Under the pieces are notes generated by a model. That model did not search any database. It was not told the DNA's origin and saw only the letters and a list, made by a program, of their open reading frames with translations. A stretch of 64,000 bases of DNA from an uncultured Bacteroidales bacterium (GTDB lineage Bacteria > Bacteroidota > Bacteroidia > Bacteroidales > P3): NCBI GenBank assembly GCA_910586395.1, contig CAJUFX010000009.1, positions 44,240 to 108,239 of the forward strand. The letters run 5' to 3'. Position numbers and translations under genes: made by a program. Shown here one piece after another: positions 1 through 8,820 of the stretch. How positions within the stretch are numbered: the stretch's first letter is position 1; every line of letters starts with the position of its first letter.

Positions 1-1
1 C

Positions 2-1216
2 AGAGCGGAGGATGATTCCCATATCGATTTCGACTTGTCGTCCACATCGGGTGCGTCCACGACCAATTTTATCCGGTTTGAATCCGACGAGCGTCCTCTG
101 GAAGTCGATCCGTTGAAGGCGTTTTATGCCCGTCGTCGGCAACGGGAAAAGACGCGCGGCCGGCTGACCGTGGATCTTGGGTTGGAGGTAAACCCGCAGT
201 TGACCGTAGGACTTGATATCCGCAATGCGACGGTAAACGGCATGTTGTCTGCTACGGGCAATGGCAATATGCGGTTGCTGATCGAGCCGCGCGGCACCCA
301 GTTGTTCGGTACTTACCGTATTCTCAACGGCATGTTTGATTTTTCCATGATGGATTTGATAAACAAACGATTCAAACTCAAAGAAGGGGGAAGCATCGTT
401 TGGACGGGGCCGTTGACCGATGCGCGTGTCAATGTGGAAGCCGTTTATACGACCCGGACGAGTCTGTACCCGGTTTTGGCCGCCGTCGGTACGACGATGG
501 TGGATGAGGGCAGTCTCCGTAAAAAGGTAACGGTGGAAAGTGTCATCGAATTGGACGGTAATCTGTTGAATCCGGACATCCGTTTCGATATCAATTTATT
601 GAATGTCGAGGATGATTTGCGGGATTTATTTTTCAGTTATGTCAACAAGGAGGATGGGGATGAAATGATCCGGCAGACATTTTCGTTGCTCATGCTTAAC
701 AGTTTTATGGCGACCGGCAATGCCGAGGGCGGCGCGATGGCGGGCGGGAATGCGTTGGTGTCTTCTTCTGAGTTGCTTTTCAATCAGTTTAATAACTTTC
801 TTTCGCGGCTGACGACGAATTTCAATGTCGGCATGAACTATACGCCGGCCAGCGAAATGAACGAGTCCGAATTTCAGGTCATGCTGTCGGGACAGTTGTT
901 CGACGACCGTCTGTCTATAGACGGTAATATCGGCGTTTCCGAGATGGAAGCCAAAGCCGCTTCGTCGGTCGTGGGCGACATCAATATAGAATGGAAATTT
1001 ACGGAGCAGTTACGTCTCAAAGCGTTCAACCGTTCGAATGAAAAAAGTTTGAACCAACCTGACAACTCCTATACGCAGGGTTTGGGCGTTATTTTCCGCC
1101 GCGATTTCAATACCGGCAAAGAGTTATTCTCGCGCATCGGTCCGACGAAAGAGGAGCGTAAGAAACGGCGCGAAGAAAAGAAGGCCAGAAAATTGGCGGA
1201 AAAAAATCGGAAATAA
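2..1216 (+). CDS. tamB: TamB C-terminal part, truncated by window edge
   Basis: The frame is open from base 2 with no stop, so these are the last 404 or so codons of a gene that starts outside the window; the TTG at 35 is just an internal Leu codon. The beta-strand-rich sequence with DFSMMDLINKRFKLKEGG and a run about extending to NVEDDLRDLFFSYVN is typical of the TamB (DUF490) C-terminal domain. TamB is an inner-membrane-anchored, periplasm-spanning protein linked to outer-membrane protein assembly and lipid transport. The C-terminus is unusually basic (Lys/Arg/Glu-rich last 25 residues). It converges with lepB, leaving a 3-base gap and no room for a separate terminator. Confidence 0.85.
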   Translation, partial: RAEDDSHIDFDLSSTSGASTTNFIRFESDERPLEVDPLKAFYARRRQREKTRGRLTVDLGLEVNPQLTVGLDIRNATVNGMLSATGNGNMRLLIEPRGTQLFGTYRILNGMFDFSMMDLINKRFKLKEGGSIVWTGPLTDARVNVEAVYTTRTSLYPVLAAVGTTMVDEGSLRKKVTVESVIELDGNLLNPDIRFDINLLNVEDDLRDLFFSYVNKEDGDEMIRQTFSLLMLNSFMATGNAEGGAMAGGNALVSSSELLFNQFNNFLSRLTTNFNVGMNYTPASEMNESEFQVMLSGQLFDDRLSIDGNIGVSEMEAKAASSVVGDINIEWKFTEQLRLKAFNRSNEKSLNQPDNSYTQGLGVIFRRDFNTGKELFSRIGPTKEERKKRREEKKARKLAEKNRK

Positions 1217-1219
1217 AGA

Positions 1220-2740
1220 CTATCTGATTGTCCTGCCGATGCGGTTCCAGCGGATTTTCTTGAAGCCTTTACCGTCTTTGTTCCACGACATCCAGGTCCA
1301 GAACGCCTTGCCGACGATATGGTCTTCCGGCACGAAGCCCCAATAGCGGGAGTCAGCCGAATTGTGGCGGTTGTCGCCCATGGCCCAATAGTAGTTCATG
1401 CCGAACGTATAGTGGCGGCAGGCTTGGCCGTCCACATAAAAAACACCGTCCTTTTCGTCCAGCGTATGCCTTTCGTAAGTCGTGATAATCCGGCGGTAAA
1501 GCGCGATGTTTTCAGACGTCAGCCGCACGGAATCGCCTTTGCGCGGGACATAAACCGGACCGTAGTTATCAACGTTCCAAGGAAAATGCACCGGATCGAA
1601 CGGGAATAATTGCGGATCCGCCATACCGGCCGGCGTGATGTCGGGTTCAGCGGTCAGGCGTCCGTCCGCTTGCAAAGTCGCCGCCATCTGGCGTGTCAGC
1701 GGCACACGGCCGTAATTCGGATTGAAAAGTTGGCGCAGGTCTTCGCCCGAAACGCCGAGTTGTAACCATTCCTGACGCGAGAGCAACCAAGGTTGGGGTA
1801 AAATGCGGTAATTTTGTTCCAAGTGAGCCGGATCTTCCGCGCGTTGCCCGTTGATATACGTTTGGCCGTTCCGCAACTCCACGGTGTCGCCGCCTATGCC
1901 TATGCAACGTTTAACGAAACTTTCGCGTCGGTCAACGGGCCGATAGACGATGCGGCCGAACCGGTTCCGGTCGCGCCAGACCGCGTCGCGTCCCACTTGT
2001 TTCACCAGCGTATAATAACTGACGTTGCTTTGATAGACGGTCGAAACGGTATCCCCGTCCGGGAAATTGAACACGATGACGTCGTTGCGCTTGACGGAGG
2101 TGAAGCCGGGAAAACGGTAATAAGGCCATTGAATGCCGGCTACGAACGATGGTTTGTCTTTGGTCAGCGGCATCGTATGCAATACGAACGGGAACGCGAC
2201 AGGCGTATTGGGTAGGCGCGGTCCGTAGTGAATCTTACTGACGAACAGGAAGTCGCCGACTTGCAGGCTCTTTTCCATGGACGAAGACGGGATGACGTAG
2301 CCTTTGAAATAGAAAGCGTGTACAATCAAGGCTCCCGTCAGGGCCCAGCAGAGCGTATCGACCCATTCCCGGGTCGGTGTCTTTTGGAAAGGCGGCAACA
2401 GGGCCGGGTTTTCGAAATGCAACCGCTTTTTCCAAGCCAGGTACGGAAAGAAAACAAACGGTACGGCCGCCGCCAAAAAACAGTCCGAAATGCGGTAGCG
2501 TTTGTAACCGTATGAAGTCTCGATGCAGAGAATCCAGAAAACAAAGCAATTGAGGAAAGGTAAAAGCAGGAACGGATAGTAGATATACCATCTTCTGCCG
2601 GTTATCTTGACCCAAAGCCATTCGGCGTAAAACGGGACGGGCAACCAATAAGGACTGTGGCCGCTGTCTTTGAAAGCTCCCCAAAGGCTGGCGGTCAACA
2701 AGGCCTTGTAAATGACGAACAGCAGAATCAGGTAGAGCAT
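1220..2740 (-). CDS. lepB: Signal peptidase I
   Basis: This membrane protease removes signal peptides from exported proteins. The catalytic serine lies in PSSSMEKSLQVGD (about Ser154) and the general-base lysine in FVKRCIGIGGD (about Lys277); the C-terminal box MGDNRHNSADSRYWG is intact. At 506 residues it is much longer than the E. coli enzyme. The extra length sits in hydrophobic N-terminal segments (residues 1-20, 50-75, 85-103) and in an insertion between the lysine box and the MGDN box, both seen in Bacteroidales homologues. It lies 12 bases downstream of clpP and probably shares the tig-clpP transcript. In many relatives lepB follows dapB instead, so this placement differs. Confidence 0.95.
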   Translation of the reverse strand: MLYLILLFVIYKALLTASLWGAFKDSGHSPYWLPVPFYAEWLWVKITGRRWYIYYPFLLLPFLNCFVFWILCIETSYGYKRYRISDCFLAAAVPFVFFPYLAWKKRLHFENPALLPPFQKTPTREWVDTLCWALTGALIVHAFYFKGYVIPSSSMEKSLQVGDFLFVSKIHYGPRLPNTPVAFPFVLHTMPLTKDKPSFVAGIQWPYYRFPGFTSVKRNDVIVFNFPDGDTVSTVYQSNVSYYTLVKQVGRDAVWRDRNRFGRIVYRPVDRRESFVKRCIGIGGDTVELRNGQTYINGQRAEDPAHLEQNYRILPQPWLLSRQEWLQLGVSGEDLRQLFNPNYGRVPLTRQMAATLQADGRLTAEPDITPAGMADPQLFPFDPVHFPWNVDNYGPVYVPRKGDSVRLTSENIALYRRIITTYERHTLDEKDGVFYVDGQACRHYTFGMNYYWAMGDNRHNSADSRYWGFVPEDHIVGKAFWTWMSWNKDGKGFKKIRWNRIGRTIR

Positions 2741-2752
2741 GGCGGATAAGGT

Positions 2753-3439
2753 TTAGGCTTTTTTCTCCGATTTGCCCAATACTTCATCTATCATGCCGTA
2801 AGCCAAGGCCTCCTGTGCCGTCATCCAATAGTCGCGGTCGGCGTCCTGGTAGATTTTGTCGTAGGGCTGTCCGCTGTGCTGAGACAGGATTTCGTAAAGT
2901 TCCTTTTTCAGTTTGAGGATTTCCCGCGCCGTGATTTCGATGTCCGAAGCCTGACCTTCGGCGCCGCCCATCGGCTGGTGTATCAGGATGCGCGCGTGCG
3001 GCAGAGCCGTGCGTTTGCCCTTTTGGCCGGCACAGAGCAACACCGCCCCCATCGAAGCGGCCATGCCCGTACAAATCGTGGCCACGTGCGGCGCAACATA
3101 CTGCATCGTGTCGTAAATGCCCAAGCCGGCATAAACTGAACCGCCCGGTGTGTTGAGGTAAATCTGAATATCCTTGTGTTGATCGACCGAATCCAAAAAC
3201 AGCAATTGCGCCTGGATGATGTTGGCCACCTGATCGTCGATGGGCACGCCCAAAAAGATGATGCGGTCCATCATCAGGCGCGAGAAAACATCCATTTGCG
3301 CCACGTTCAACTGGCGTTCCTCGATAATGGTCGGCGAAACGTAATAAGCCTTGGCCTGCGCCGCCGTGACGGCATCGAACGTCGTGCCGCTGATGCCGCG
3401 GTGGCCGATGGCGTATTTCCGGAATTCGTTGTAATCCAT
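2753..3439 (-). CDS. clpP: ATP-dependent Clp protease proteolytic subunit
   Basis: ClpP forms the two-ring barrel that degrades proteins unfolded by ClpX or ClpC. All three catalytic residues are visible: Ser129 in GMAASMGAVLL, His154 in ILIHQPMGG and Asp203 in DRDYWMTAQEA. The length of 228 residues is normal, with a slightly longer N-terminal propeptide region than in E. coli. It starts 6 bases after the end of tig, so the two are almost certainly cotranscribed. The usual partner clpX is not next in line; lepB follows instead. The other Clp ATPase in this window is clpC near 54-57 kb, which could also use this ClpP. Confidence 0.97.
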   Translation of the reverse strand: MDYNEFRKYAIGHRGISGTTFDAVTAAQAKAYYVSPTIIEERQLNVAQMDVFSRLMMDRIIFLGVPIDDQVANIIQAQLLFLDSVDQHKDIQIYLNTPGGSVYAGLGIYDTMQYVAPHVATICTGMAASMGAVLLCAGQKGKRTALPHARILIHQPMGGAEGQASDIEITAREILKLKKELYEILSQHSGQPYDKIYQDADRDYWMTAQEALAYGMIDEVLGKSEKKA

Positions 3440-3445
3440 GAAACT

Positions 3446-4822
3446 TTATTTATTGGGGTTCAGCAAGGCGACGAATTCGTCGTAGGAAACGGCTTTGTCG
3501 TTCTGTTTGACTTTTTCGAGGAAGAGCGCGGTCATTTTTTCGTCCATCATGGCGTCATAGACGCGCTTGATTTCCTCTTGGTTCTGCATCATGCTGTCGA
3601 TGACGCGGTCGATGCGCTTGTTCGTCTCCTCGTCCTGTGTCTGAACCGGGAAGTATTGCGAAAGCACGCGTTCGCGGTAGAACGCCCGCAGGTCTTCCGG
3701 TTTGATGTCGATGTTGTTGTCCTTGATCAGGCGGCTTTCGATCAACTGCCACTTGATGGAGTTGGCGTAACTCGGAAATTCCTTTTCCATGATTTCCGGC
3801 GTCAGCGCGGCTTCGCCCGGCTTGCGGTTCGTATCGCCCTGCATGATCCAGCGTTTCAGAAATTCCTCGGGCAATGCCATGGCCGTCTTTTCCACGAGCA
3901 GGTCGATGACGTCGTTCATGAATTTTCGGTCGGTGTCGCGGCTGTAGAACTGTTTGGCTTCGTTGCGGATGGCATCCTTGAAGCCGGCTTCGTCCTTGAT
4001 GTCGGCCGAGGGATAAACCTTCTTGTACAGGTCTTCGTTCAGTTCGGCCGCTTCGATATGGCTGATGCTTTCAATCGTGAAGCGGAAATCGCCTTCCAGT
4101 TTTTCGGCTTCCTCTTTCGCGATATGCAGCATGGAAGCGAGGTCGGTCGCGTTCTTGAACGCTTTTTGGATCGGGAAATCCACGGCGTCGCCCACCGACT
4201 TGCCGATAAATTTCTTCTGAATCGTTTTAAGGCCGAGCGTATTGATGGCGATCGAAGTCTTGACGCTGAGGCCACCTTCTTTCAGGTTGCCGTCTTCGCC
4301 GAGTTGTACCAGTTCCCCGCCCAGCAAATCTTCTTCGGCCGCTTTTTCGGGGCTCGTCAACTGGCCGTACCGGCGGCGGATGTCTTCGGCGTATTTATCC
4401 ACCATCGCGTCGTCGATTTTAATCTGGTAGCGCGTGGCCGAAAGTTTGTCGAGATGCAGTTCGAATTCGGGCGCGAGGCCGATTTCAAACCAAAAGACGA
4501 ATTTGTCGGGATGCTCGAAATCCGCCACCGTCTCTTCGTCTTTGGCCGAAATGGGCTGACCGAGAATTTCCAATTTTTCGTCCGCGATATATTGTTGCAA
4601 TTTGTTGGAAAGGATTTTATTGATTTCATCGGCCAAAATGGCTTTGCCGTACATTTTCTTGACTAAGCCGGCCGGCACCATGCCGGCGCGGAAGCCGTTC
4701 AACTGTACTTTTTTGCGGTAAGCCTTGAGTTCATTGGCCACGGCCTCTTGGTAATCGGCCGGTTCCAGTTCAATCTTGATGTAAGCGTTGCGTTGCGCTG
4801 CGTTTTCTCTGCTGATATTCAT
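3446..4822 (-). CDS. tig: Trigger factor, ribosome-associated chaperone
   Basis: Trigger factor binds the ribosome near the exit tunnel and shields nascent chains. The N-terminal ribosome-binding loop is present as GFRAGMVP at residues 43-50; the family consensus is GFRxGKxP, so the lysine is replaced by methionine here. A middle PPIase-like part follows (about residues 150-245), then a long helical C-terminal part. The length of 458 residues suits the Bacteroidales form. The start ATG at 4822 lies 29 bases from a well-formed TAnnTTTG element on the minus strand. The gene heads a likely tig-clpP-lepB transcript. Confidence 0.93.
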   Translation of the reverse strand: MNISRENAAQRNAYIKIELEPADYQEAVANELKAYRKKVQLNGFRAGMVPAGLVKKMYGKAILADEINKILSNKLQQYIADEKLEILGQPISAKDEETVADFEHPDKFVFWFEIGLAPEFELHLDKLSATRYQIKIDDAMVDKYAEDIRRRYGQLTSPEKAAEEDLLGGELVQLGEDGNLKEGGLSVKTSIAINTLGLKTIQKKFIGKSVGDAVDFPIQKAFKNATDLASMLHIAKEEAEKLEGDFRFTIESISHIEAAELNEDLYKKVYPSADIKDEAGFKDAIRNEAKQFYSRDTDRKFMNDVIDLLVEKTAMALPEEFLKRWIMQGDTNRKPGEAALTPEIMEKEFPSYANSIKWQLIESRLIKDNNIDIKPEDLRAFYRERVLSQYFPVQTQDEETNKRIDRVIDSMMQNQEEIKRVYDAMMDEKMTALFLEKVKQNDKAVSYDEFVALLNPNK

Positions 4823-4850
4823 TTGAAACCTAATTTTTCAATCAAGAGCG

Positions 4851-4880
4851 CAAAAGTACGAAATTTTTGCGGAATTGCAA
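4851..4880 (-). promoter_or_regulatory. Promoter of tig
   Basis: Read on the minus strand: TTG (4880-4878), 19 bases, then TACTTTTG (4858-4851). This matches the Bacteroidota housekeeping sigma pattern of TTG at -33 and TAnnTTTG at -7. Transcription would begin around 4845, just ahead of the tig start. Confidence 0.75.
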
Positions 4881-4891
4881 TTGGAATGTAA

Positions 4892-4923
4892 TTTGCCGGT
4901 TTGATAAAAAAAACTTAAATTCG
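4892..4923 (+). promoter_or_regulatory. Promoter of the T9SS-sorted protein gene at 4942
   Basis: TTTG (4892-4895), a 20-base spacer, then TAAATTCG (4916-4923), close to TAnnTTTG. Its -33 element lies only 11 bases from that of the divergent tig promoter, so the two polymerases would compete for the same stretch. Confidence 0.6.
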
Positions 4924-4941
4924 CAGGTTATTCTGCTAAGT

Positions 4942-5562
4942 ATGGAAAAGCAAAACAGACGGAGGCCGACGGGCTTTGCGGGAATTTTATGGGGCATGAT
5001 GGCCATAAGTTGGATCGTAAATCCGGTCGGCATACTGTCCGCGCAGACGTTGGGACGGGAGGTGCTTTCCGCCGGAGGTTCGGTCGGGCAGCGGACGTTG
5101 GGCACGGGCGGTACGCCATGTCTGGTGACCTGGACGATGGGCGAGCCGTTGAATGAGACCTATGCCGGATCGAAAAAGATTCTGAGTCAGGGATTTTTGC
5201 AGGGAGAGGGTTTTATCCGCGATACCATCGGCATGGATACAGCTTGGAGCCAATTGGGGCTGGAGGCGATACGGTTCGTGGAAGTCCTGTGTTATCCGAA
5301 TCCGACCCGTGGGCCGTTGCAGGTGTCGCTGAATCCGACAGGCGCGTGCGAGGTCGTGGCGGAAGCCGAGCTGACGGACATGAACGGGCGGCGGCTGTAT
5401 CGTTGTGCGGCCGGGCGGTTGCCTTGGCGGGAGACGCTGGATCTGTCCGCCTATCCCGCCGGCACTTATGTGTTGTGTCTGCGTTTTACGCTATCCGGCG
5501 ATGCCGCGGCGCGTCGGTCGGAGGCGATGCGGGTCAGAACCTATAAGATTATAAAAAATTGA
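4942..5562 (+). CDS. Secreted protein with T9SS type A sorting domain
   Basis: Function unknown. The ATG at 4942 is preferred to the open frame reaching back to 4867 because the promoter at 4892-4923 lies inside that extension. The protein has 206 residues. It begins with a basic stretch and a hydrophobic segment ending near ILSAQ, a signal peptide. The middle includes VTWTMGEPLNETY and LSQGFLQGEG, a short pattern often seen in Bacteroidota secreted proteins that carry a C-terminal sorting domain. The last 80 residues (CYPNPTRGPLQV, then MNGRRLY, then LDLSAYPAGTYVL, then TYKIIKN) are a type A sorting domain recognised by the type IX secretion system. It probably shares a transcript with the S74 protein that follows 44 bases later. 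Confidence 0.8.
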   Translation: MEKQNRRRPTGFAGILWGMMAISWIVNPVGILSAQTLGREVLSAGGSVGQRTLGTGGTPCLVTWTMGEPLNETYAGSKKILSQGFLQGEGFIRDTIGMDTAWSQLGLEAIRFVEVLCYPNPTRGPLQVSLNPTGACEVVAEAELTDMNGRRLYRCAAGRLPWRETLDLSAYPAGTYVLCLRFTLSGDAAARRSEAMRVRTYKIIKN

Positions 5563-5606
5563 AATACGATTTAATCTCAATATCTTTTTTTAACGGAGAC
5601 AGGGAT

Positions 5607-8093
5607 ATGGAAAAACGAAGAGGGTGGATTGGGCTGACATGGATGTTTATCGGCTTGTTGTGCTTATCAGGTATGGTCAGTCGGCCTTCGCAGGCGCAGG
5701 GCGTGCCGGCGGCCATCAAGTATCAGGCGGTGTTGCGCGATGTGGAGGGCGAGCCGATGGCGAACCGCGACGGTTTGGACGTGCGGATAACGTTGCGGCA
5801 GGGGACGCCGGCCGGCACGATCCTTTTTCAGGAAACCCATGTGGATTTGGCGACCGATGCTTTCGGCTTGTTGCAACTGGAAATCGGACGCGGTACCGTT
5901 TCGGACGCCGGCAACGTCAGTCTGTCGGACATTCCTTGGGAGAACAGTCCGATTTACGCCGAGGTGGAGGTGCAGGCCGACGGCAACGGTTATACGACAA
6001 TGGGCGCGTCCGAACTGCTTTCCGTACCCTATGCGCTTTATGCCGGCAACGCGAGTGTCGGCATGGGGCTGACGGACGGTTTTTTGCCCAAATACGACGC
6101 CGGCTTCATGAACCTCGTCGATTCCAAGATTTCGGAAACGCCCGGCGGCGTACTGCAGTTTTATTCCGGCGATAACGCCTATACGTTCCCGGTCAAGCGC
6201 GGTGGCAAGAACCAGGCCTTGACGTTGATTGACGACGATGGCACGTTGGGTTGGCGAGCCGGCGGAGGTGGCGGCGGAGCCGGTTGCGACGGCTGTCAGG
6301 ACGGCCGTCTGACTTATTGGGATAACGTGAACGGGCAGTTGCGTACGACCGACATGCGGTATGACGAACCGACCGGGGCGGTTTATGCCGGCGCCCAATT
6401 CATCAGTCCGGAATTGATGATAGTGGAAAAAGAGTTGGAGATCAACGGTACGGTGTCGGGTAATCATAACCTGCAATACAGCGCGTTGCCGCAGTACAAC
6501 GTATGGGTCGGCGGGGCGGACGGCAAGAGCTTCCCGCATAAGTTGGGGAGCGGTGTGACGATAGACAGCAGCGACAAGGCGAATCCGGTGTTGCAGTTTG
6601 GCGGTGGGGCTTCGGTCTGGGTCTATCGGCCGGCAGGCAACATCGATTATGTGCATACGAAAGTCGATCCGGCTAAAAGCGTGCGAGTGGGGGTTGGTAC
6701 GGCAGACCCGGAAACCCGTTTTCACCTGAAGGACGGATCTTTCCTTTTGTCGGGAGGCGATGGCACCGGCGATGCCCCGACCGATTGGAAAGCCGGCAAT
6801 CATTTCTACTGGCATAGCGGTACGGGTGCCTTGCGTATGGGTAAGTTCGATCAAGATCAGTCCGGTCTTTGGAATGAAGCCAACTTGGGAGCGAATTCCA
6901 TCGCGTTGGGGACGAATGCGGCGGCGACGGAAGCCGATAATGTGGCCATCGGCAAGGATGCCAAGGCTTCCGGTCCGATGGCCATGGTCTTCGGACGCAA
7001 TGCCGTGGCGACAGGCGACCAAAGTCTGGCGGTGGGGACGAACATCATGGTTTCCGGAGCCAATGCGTTGGGCCTCGGGAGCGGTTACAGTACGGATATG
7101 AACAATCCGACTTTTATCTCTGGTGGAGAACAGAGTGTTTCTGTTGGTTATAATATTAATAATCAAGCCGATAATTCTATATCGATAGGGCGTGAGAGCA
7201 CGACGGCGACGGCCGCTAGCCATAGCATTGTCGTCGGTTCCGATAATACGATTGCGGGCGAATCGAATATTGCTATCGGTTCCCAGATTACTGGAGGTAA
7301 GGATGACCCCTATAGTGTTCAGATTGGGAAGGAGTTGACGGTGGGTGGCGGCAGTCTGGAAACTATTTCAATCGGCCGAGACAATACGTTGAACATTGCT
7401 AGTTATGGAATATGTTTAGGGCATGATTTGACAGTGGAAAATGCGATGCAGTCCAGGGCCGGTATCAACATCGGTTACAATAATACCATAACTACGCGAG
7501 AGATGCAGCCCAACATGTTTGTCGGCCCAATATTACTCGGACACAATTTGCAAAATAACACGGCGGAAAGCGGGGTGATATTGGGGCGATATAATGCCGC
7601 ACCCGTTCATGTGACGCCGGCGACTTTGGCCTTGCTTGTCGGTGCCGGGGATAATCACAACCGGTCTAATGCGCTTGAGTTATCCGTGACAGGCGACTTG
7701 TATGCGGCAGGAGATGTTTATGCCAAAGGAGTGAAATTGACTTCCGACCTTACGCTTAAAACCGACATACAGCCGCTGAATGCCGATTTCAGCGTTTTGC
7801 AGGCCTTGCAGCCCGTGCGTTACCGTTTCAAGGCCGACAAGAAGCAGGCCTTGCAGTTCGGCTTTATCGCTCAGGACGTGGAGCGATATTTTCCGCATCT
7901 CGTACATACGGGGGGCAATGGTCTCAAAAGTTTGAATTATATCGGTTTGTTGCCGGTTCTTTGGCAATACACGCAGCAATTGGAGCAAACCGTGGAGATG
8001 CAGGCGTCCGAAATAGACCGTTTGAAGACCGAATTGGAAGCGTTGAAAGACGAGGTCAAAGCCATCAAGACGGCCGTAGGCTTGGGCGATTAG
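5607..8093 (+). CDS. Surface protein with YadA-like head repeats and S74 intramolecular chaperone domain
   Basis: The ATG at 5607 is chosen over the frame extension to 5559 because GGAG lies about 9 bases upstream and the signal peptide (hydrophobic run ending PSQAQ) follows directly; 828 residues. Residues 35-150 contain IKYQAVLRDVEGEPMANR, a domain common at the N-terminus of Bacteroidota tail-fibre-like proteins. Residues about 430-680 hold some fifteen repeats of 14-17 residues with the pattern [SA]-x-[AV]-[IL/V]-G (IALGTNA, VAIGKDA, AVGTNI, SIGRES, AIGSQI and so on), as in trimeric YadA-type heads. The C-terminus is a peptidase S74 domain with the Ser-Lys pair in SDLTLK (Ser713, Lys718), followed by a coiled coil. 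By family knowledge it should trimerise and cut itself at the serine. The role of the mature fibre (adhesion or otherwise) is unknown. Confidence 0.82.
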   Translation: MEKRRGWIGLTWMFIGLLCLSGMVSRPSQAQGVPAAIKYQAVLRDVEGEPMANRDGLDVRITLRQGTPAGTILFQETHVDLATDAFGLLQLEIGRGTVSDAGNVSLSDIPWENSPIYAEVEVQADGNGYTTMGASELLSVPYALYAGNASVGMGLTDGFLPKYDAGFMNLVDSKISETPGGVLQFYSGDNAYTFPVKRGGKNQALTLIDDDGTLGWRAGGGGGGAGCDGCQDGRLTYWDNVNGQLRTTDMRYDEPTGAVYAGAQFISPELMIVEKELEINGTVSGNHNLQYSALPQYNVWVGGADGKSFPHKLGSGVTIDSSDKANPVLQFGGGASVWVYRPAGNIDYVHTKVDPAKSVRVGVGTADPETRFHLKDGSFLLSGGDGTGDAPTDWKAGNHFYWHSGTGALRMGKFDQDQSGLWNEANLGANSIALGTNAAATEADNVAIGKDAKASGPMAMVFGRNAVATGDQSLAVGTNIMVSGANALGLGSGYSTDMNNPTFISGGEQSVSVGYNINNQADNSISIGRESTTATAASHSIVVGSDNTIAGESNIAIGSQITGGKDDPYSVQIGKELTVGGGSLETISIGRDNTLNIASYGICLGHDLTVENAMQSRAGINIGYNNTITTREMQPNMFVGPILLGHNLQNNTAESGVILGRYNAAPVHVTPATLALLVGAGDNHNRSNALELSVTGDLYAAGDVYAKGVKLTSDLTLKTDIQPLNADFSVLQALQPVRYRFKADKKQALQFGFIAQDVERYFPHLVHTGGNGLKSLNYIGLLPVLWQYTQQLEQTVEMQASEIDRLKTELEALKDEVKAIKTAVGLGD

Positions 8094-8118
8094 TTTAAAA
8101 TAGAACGAGCAGATATTT

Positions 8119-8802
8119 ATGGAAAACAATCCCAATACCGTCATAGCCGTCCGTCAGTTAGACGTCTATCAGAAGCATCATCTCATTTTGTCGCAGGTGG
8201 ACGTGGAGATGCGTCGTGGTGAATTCGTCTATTTAATCGGCAAAACCGGCACGGGCAAGAGTTCGCTGCTCAGGACGCTTTATGCCGATATTCCGGTACA
8301 AGCGGGTGAAGTGGAGGTCTGTCAATATCGTTTGGACGGGCTTAGAGACAGGGATATCCCGTATCTGCGCCGCAAAATCGGCATCGTGTTTCAGGATTTC
8401 CAATTGCTTATGGACCGCAACATCCACGACAACCTGCTGTTCGTGCTCAAGGCCACGGCTTGGAAAGACCGGGAGGCGATGGAACGGCGCATCAAAGAGG
8501 TGTTGGAAAAGGTGGGGCTTGAAACCAAGGCCCATAAGATGCCGTACCGGCTTTCCGGCGGCGAGCAGCAACGTGTGGCCATCGCGCGCGCTTTGCTCAA
8601 CGACCCGGAATTGATTTTGGCCGACGAACCGACGGGTAATCTCGATCCCGATACGTCGGAAGAAATCATGAAACTGCTTGTGGAAATCAGCAAAAGCGGT
8701 TGCGCCGTTCTATTGGCCACGCATGATTTCTTGATGATCAGTAAATTTCCGTCCCGTATCCTGATGTGTGCGGACGGTCGGATCAAAGAAGAGACTTTTT
8801 AA
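8119..8802 (+). CDS. ftsE: FtsE-type ABC transporter ATP-binding protein
   Basis: ATPase that with FtsX governs peptidoglycan hydrolysis at the septum. Walker A is GKTGTGKSS (residues 41-49), the ABC signature is LSGGEQQR from residue 145, and Walker B is ILADEPTGNLD. The length of 227 residues is that of FtsE. No ftsX lies next to it; in Bacteroidota the two genes are often apart, but without the partner an assignment to another MacB-like exporter family cannot be fully excluded. It starts 25 bases after the S74 protein gene and runs toward coaE, from which it is separated by 18 bases. Confidence 0.85.
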   Translation: MENNPNTVIAVRQLDVYQKHHLILSQVDVEMRRGEFVYLIGKTGTGKSSLLRTLYADIPVQAGEVEVCQYRLDGLRDRDIPYLRRKIGIVFQDFQLLMDRNIHDNLLFVLKATAWKDREAMERRIKEVLEKVGLETKAHKMPYRLSGGEQQRVAIARALLNDPELILADEPTGNLDPDTSEEIMKLLVEISKSGCAVLLATHDFLMISKFPSRILMCADGRIKEETF

Positions 8803-8820
8803 GGGGACCCTATCACGGAT

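Noticed and set aside
3176..4666. 496-codon open frame on the plus strand opposite clpP and tig
   Set aside because: Antisense to two certain genes; composition rich in Phe, His, Val and Asp typical of reverse-complement frames of this codon usage; no family resemblance.
5667..7223. 518-codon open frame on the minus strand
   Set aside because: Lies entirely opposite the S74 fibre gene, no signal, motif or start context; a shadow frame.
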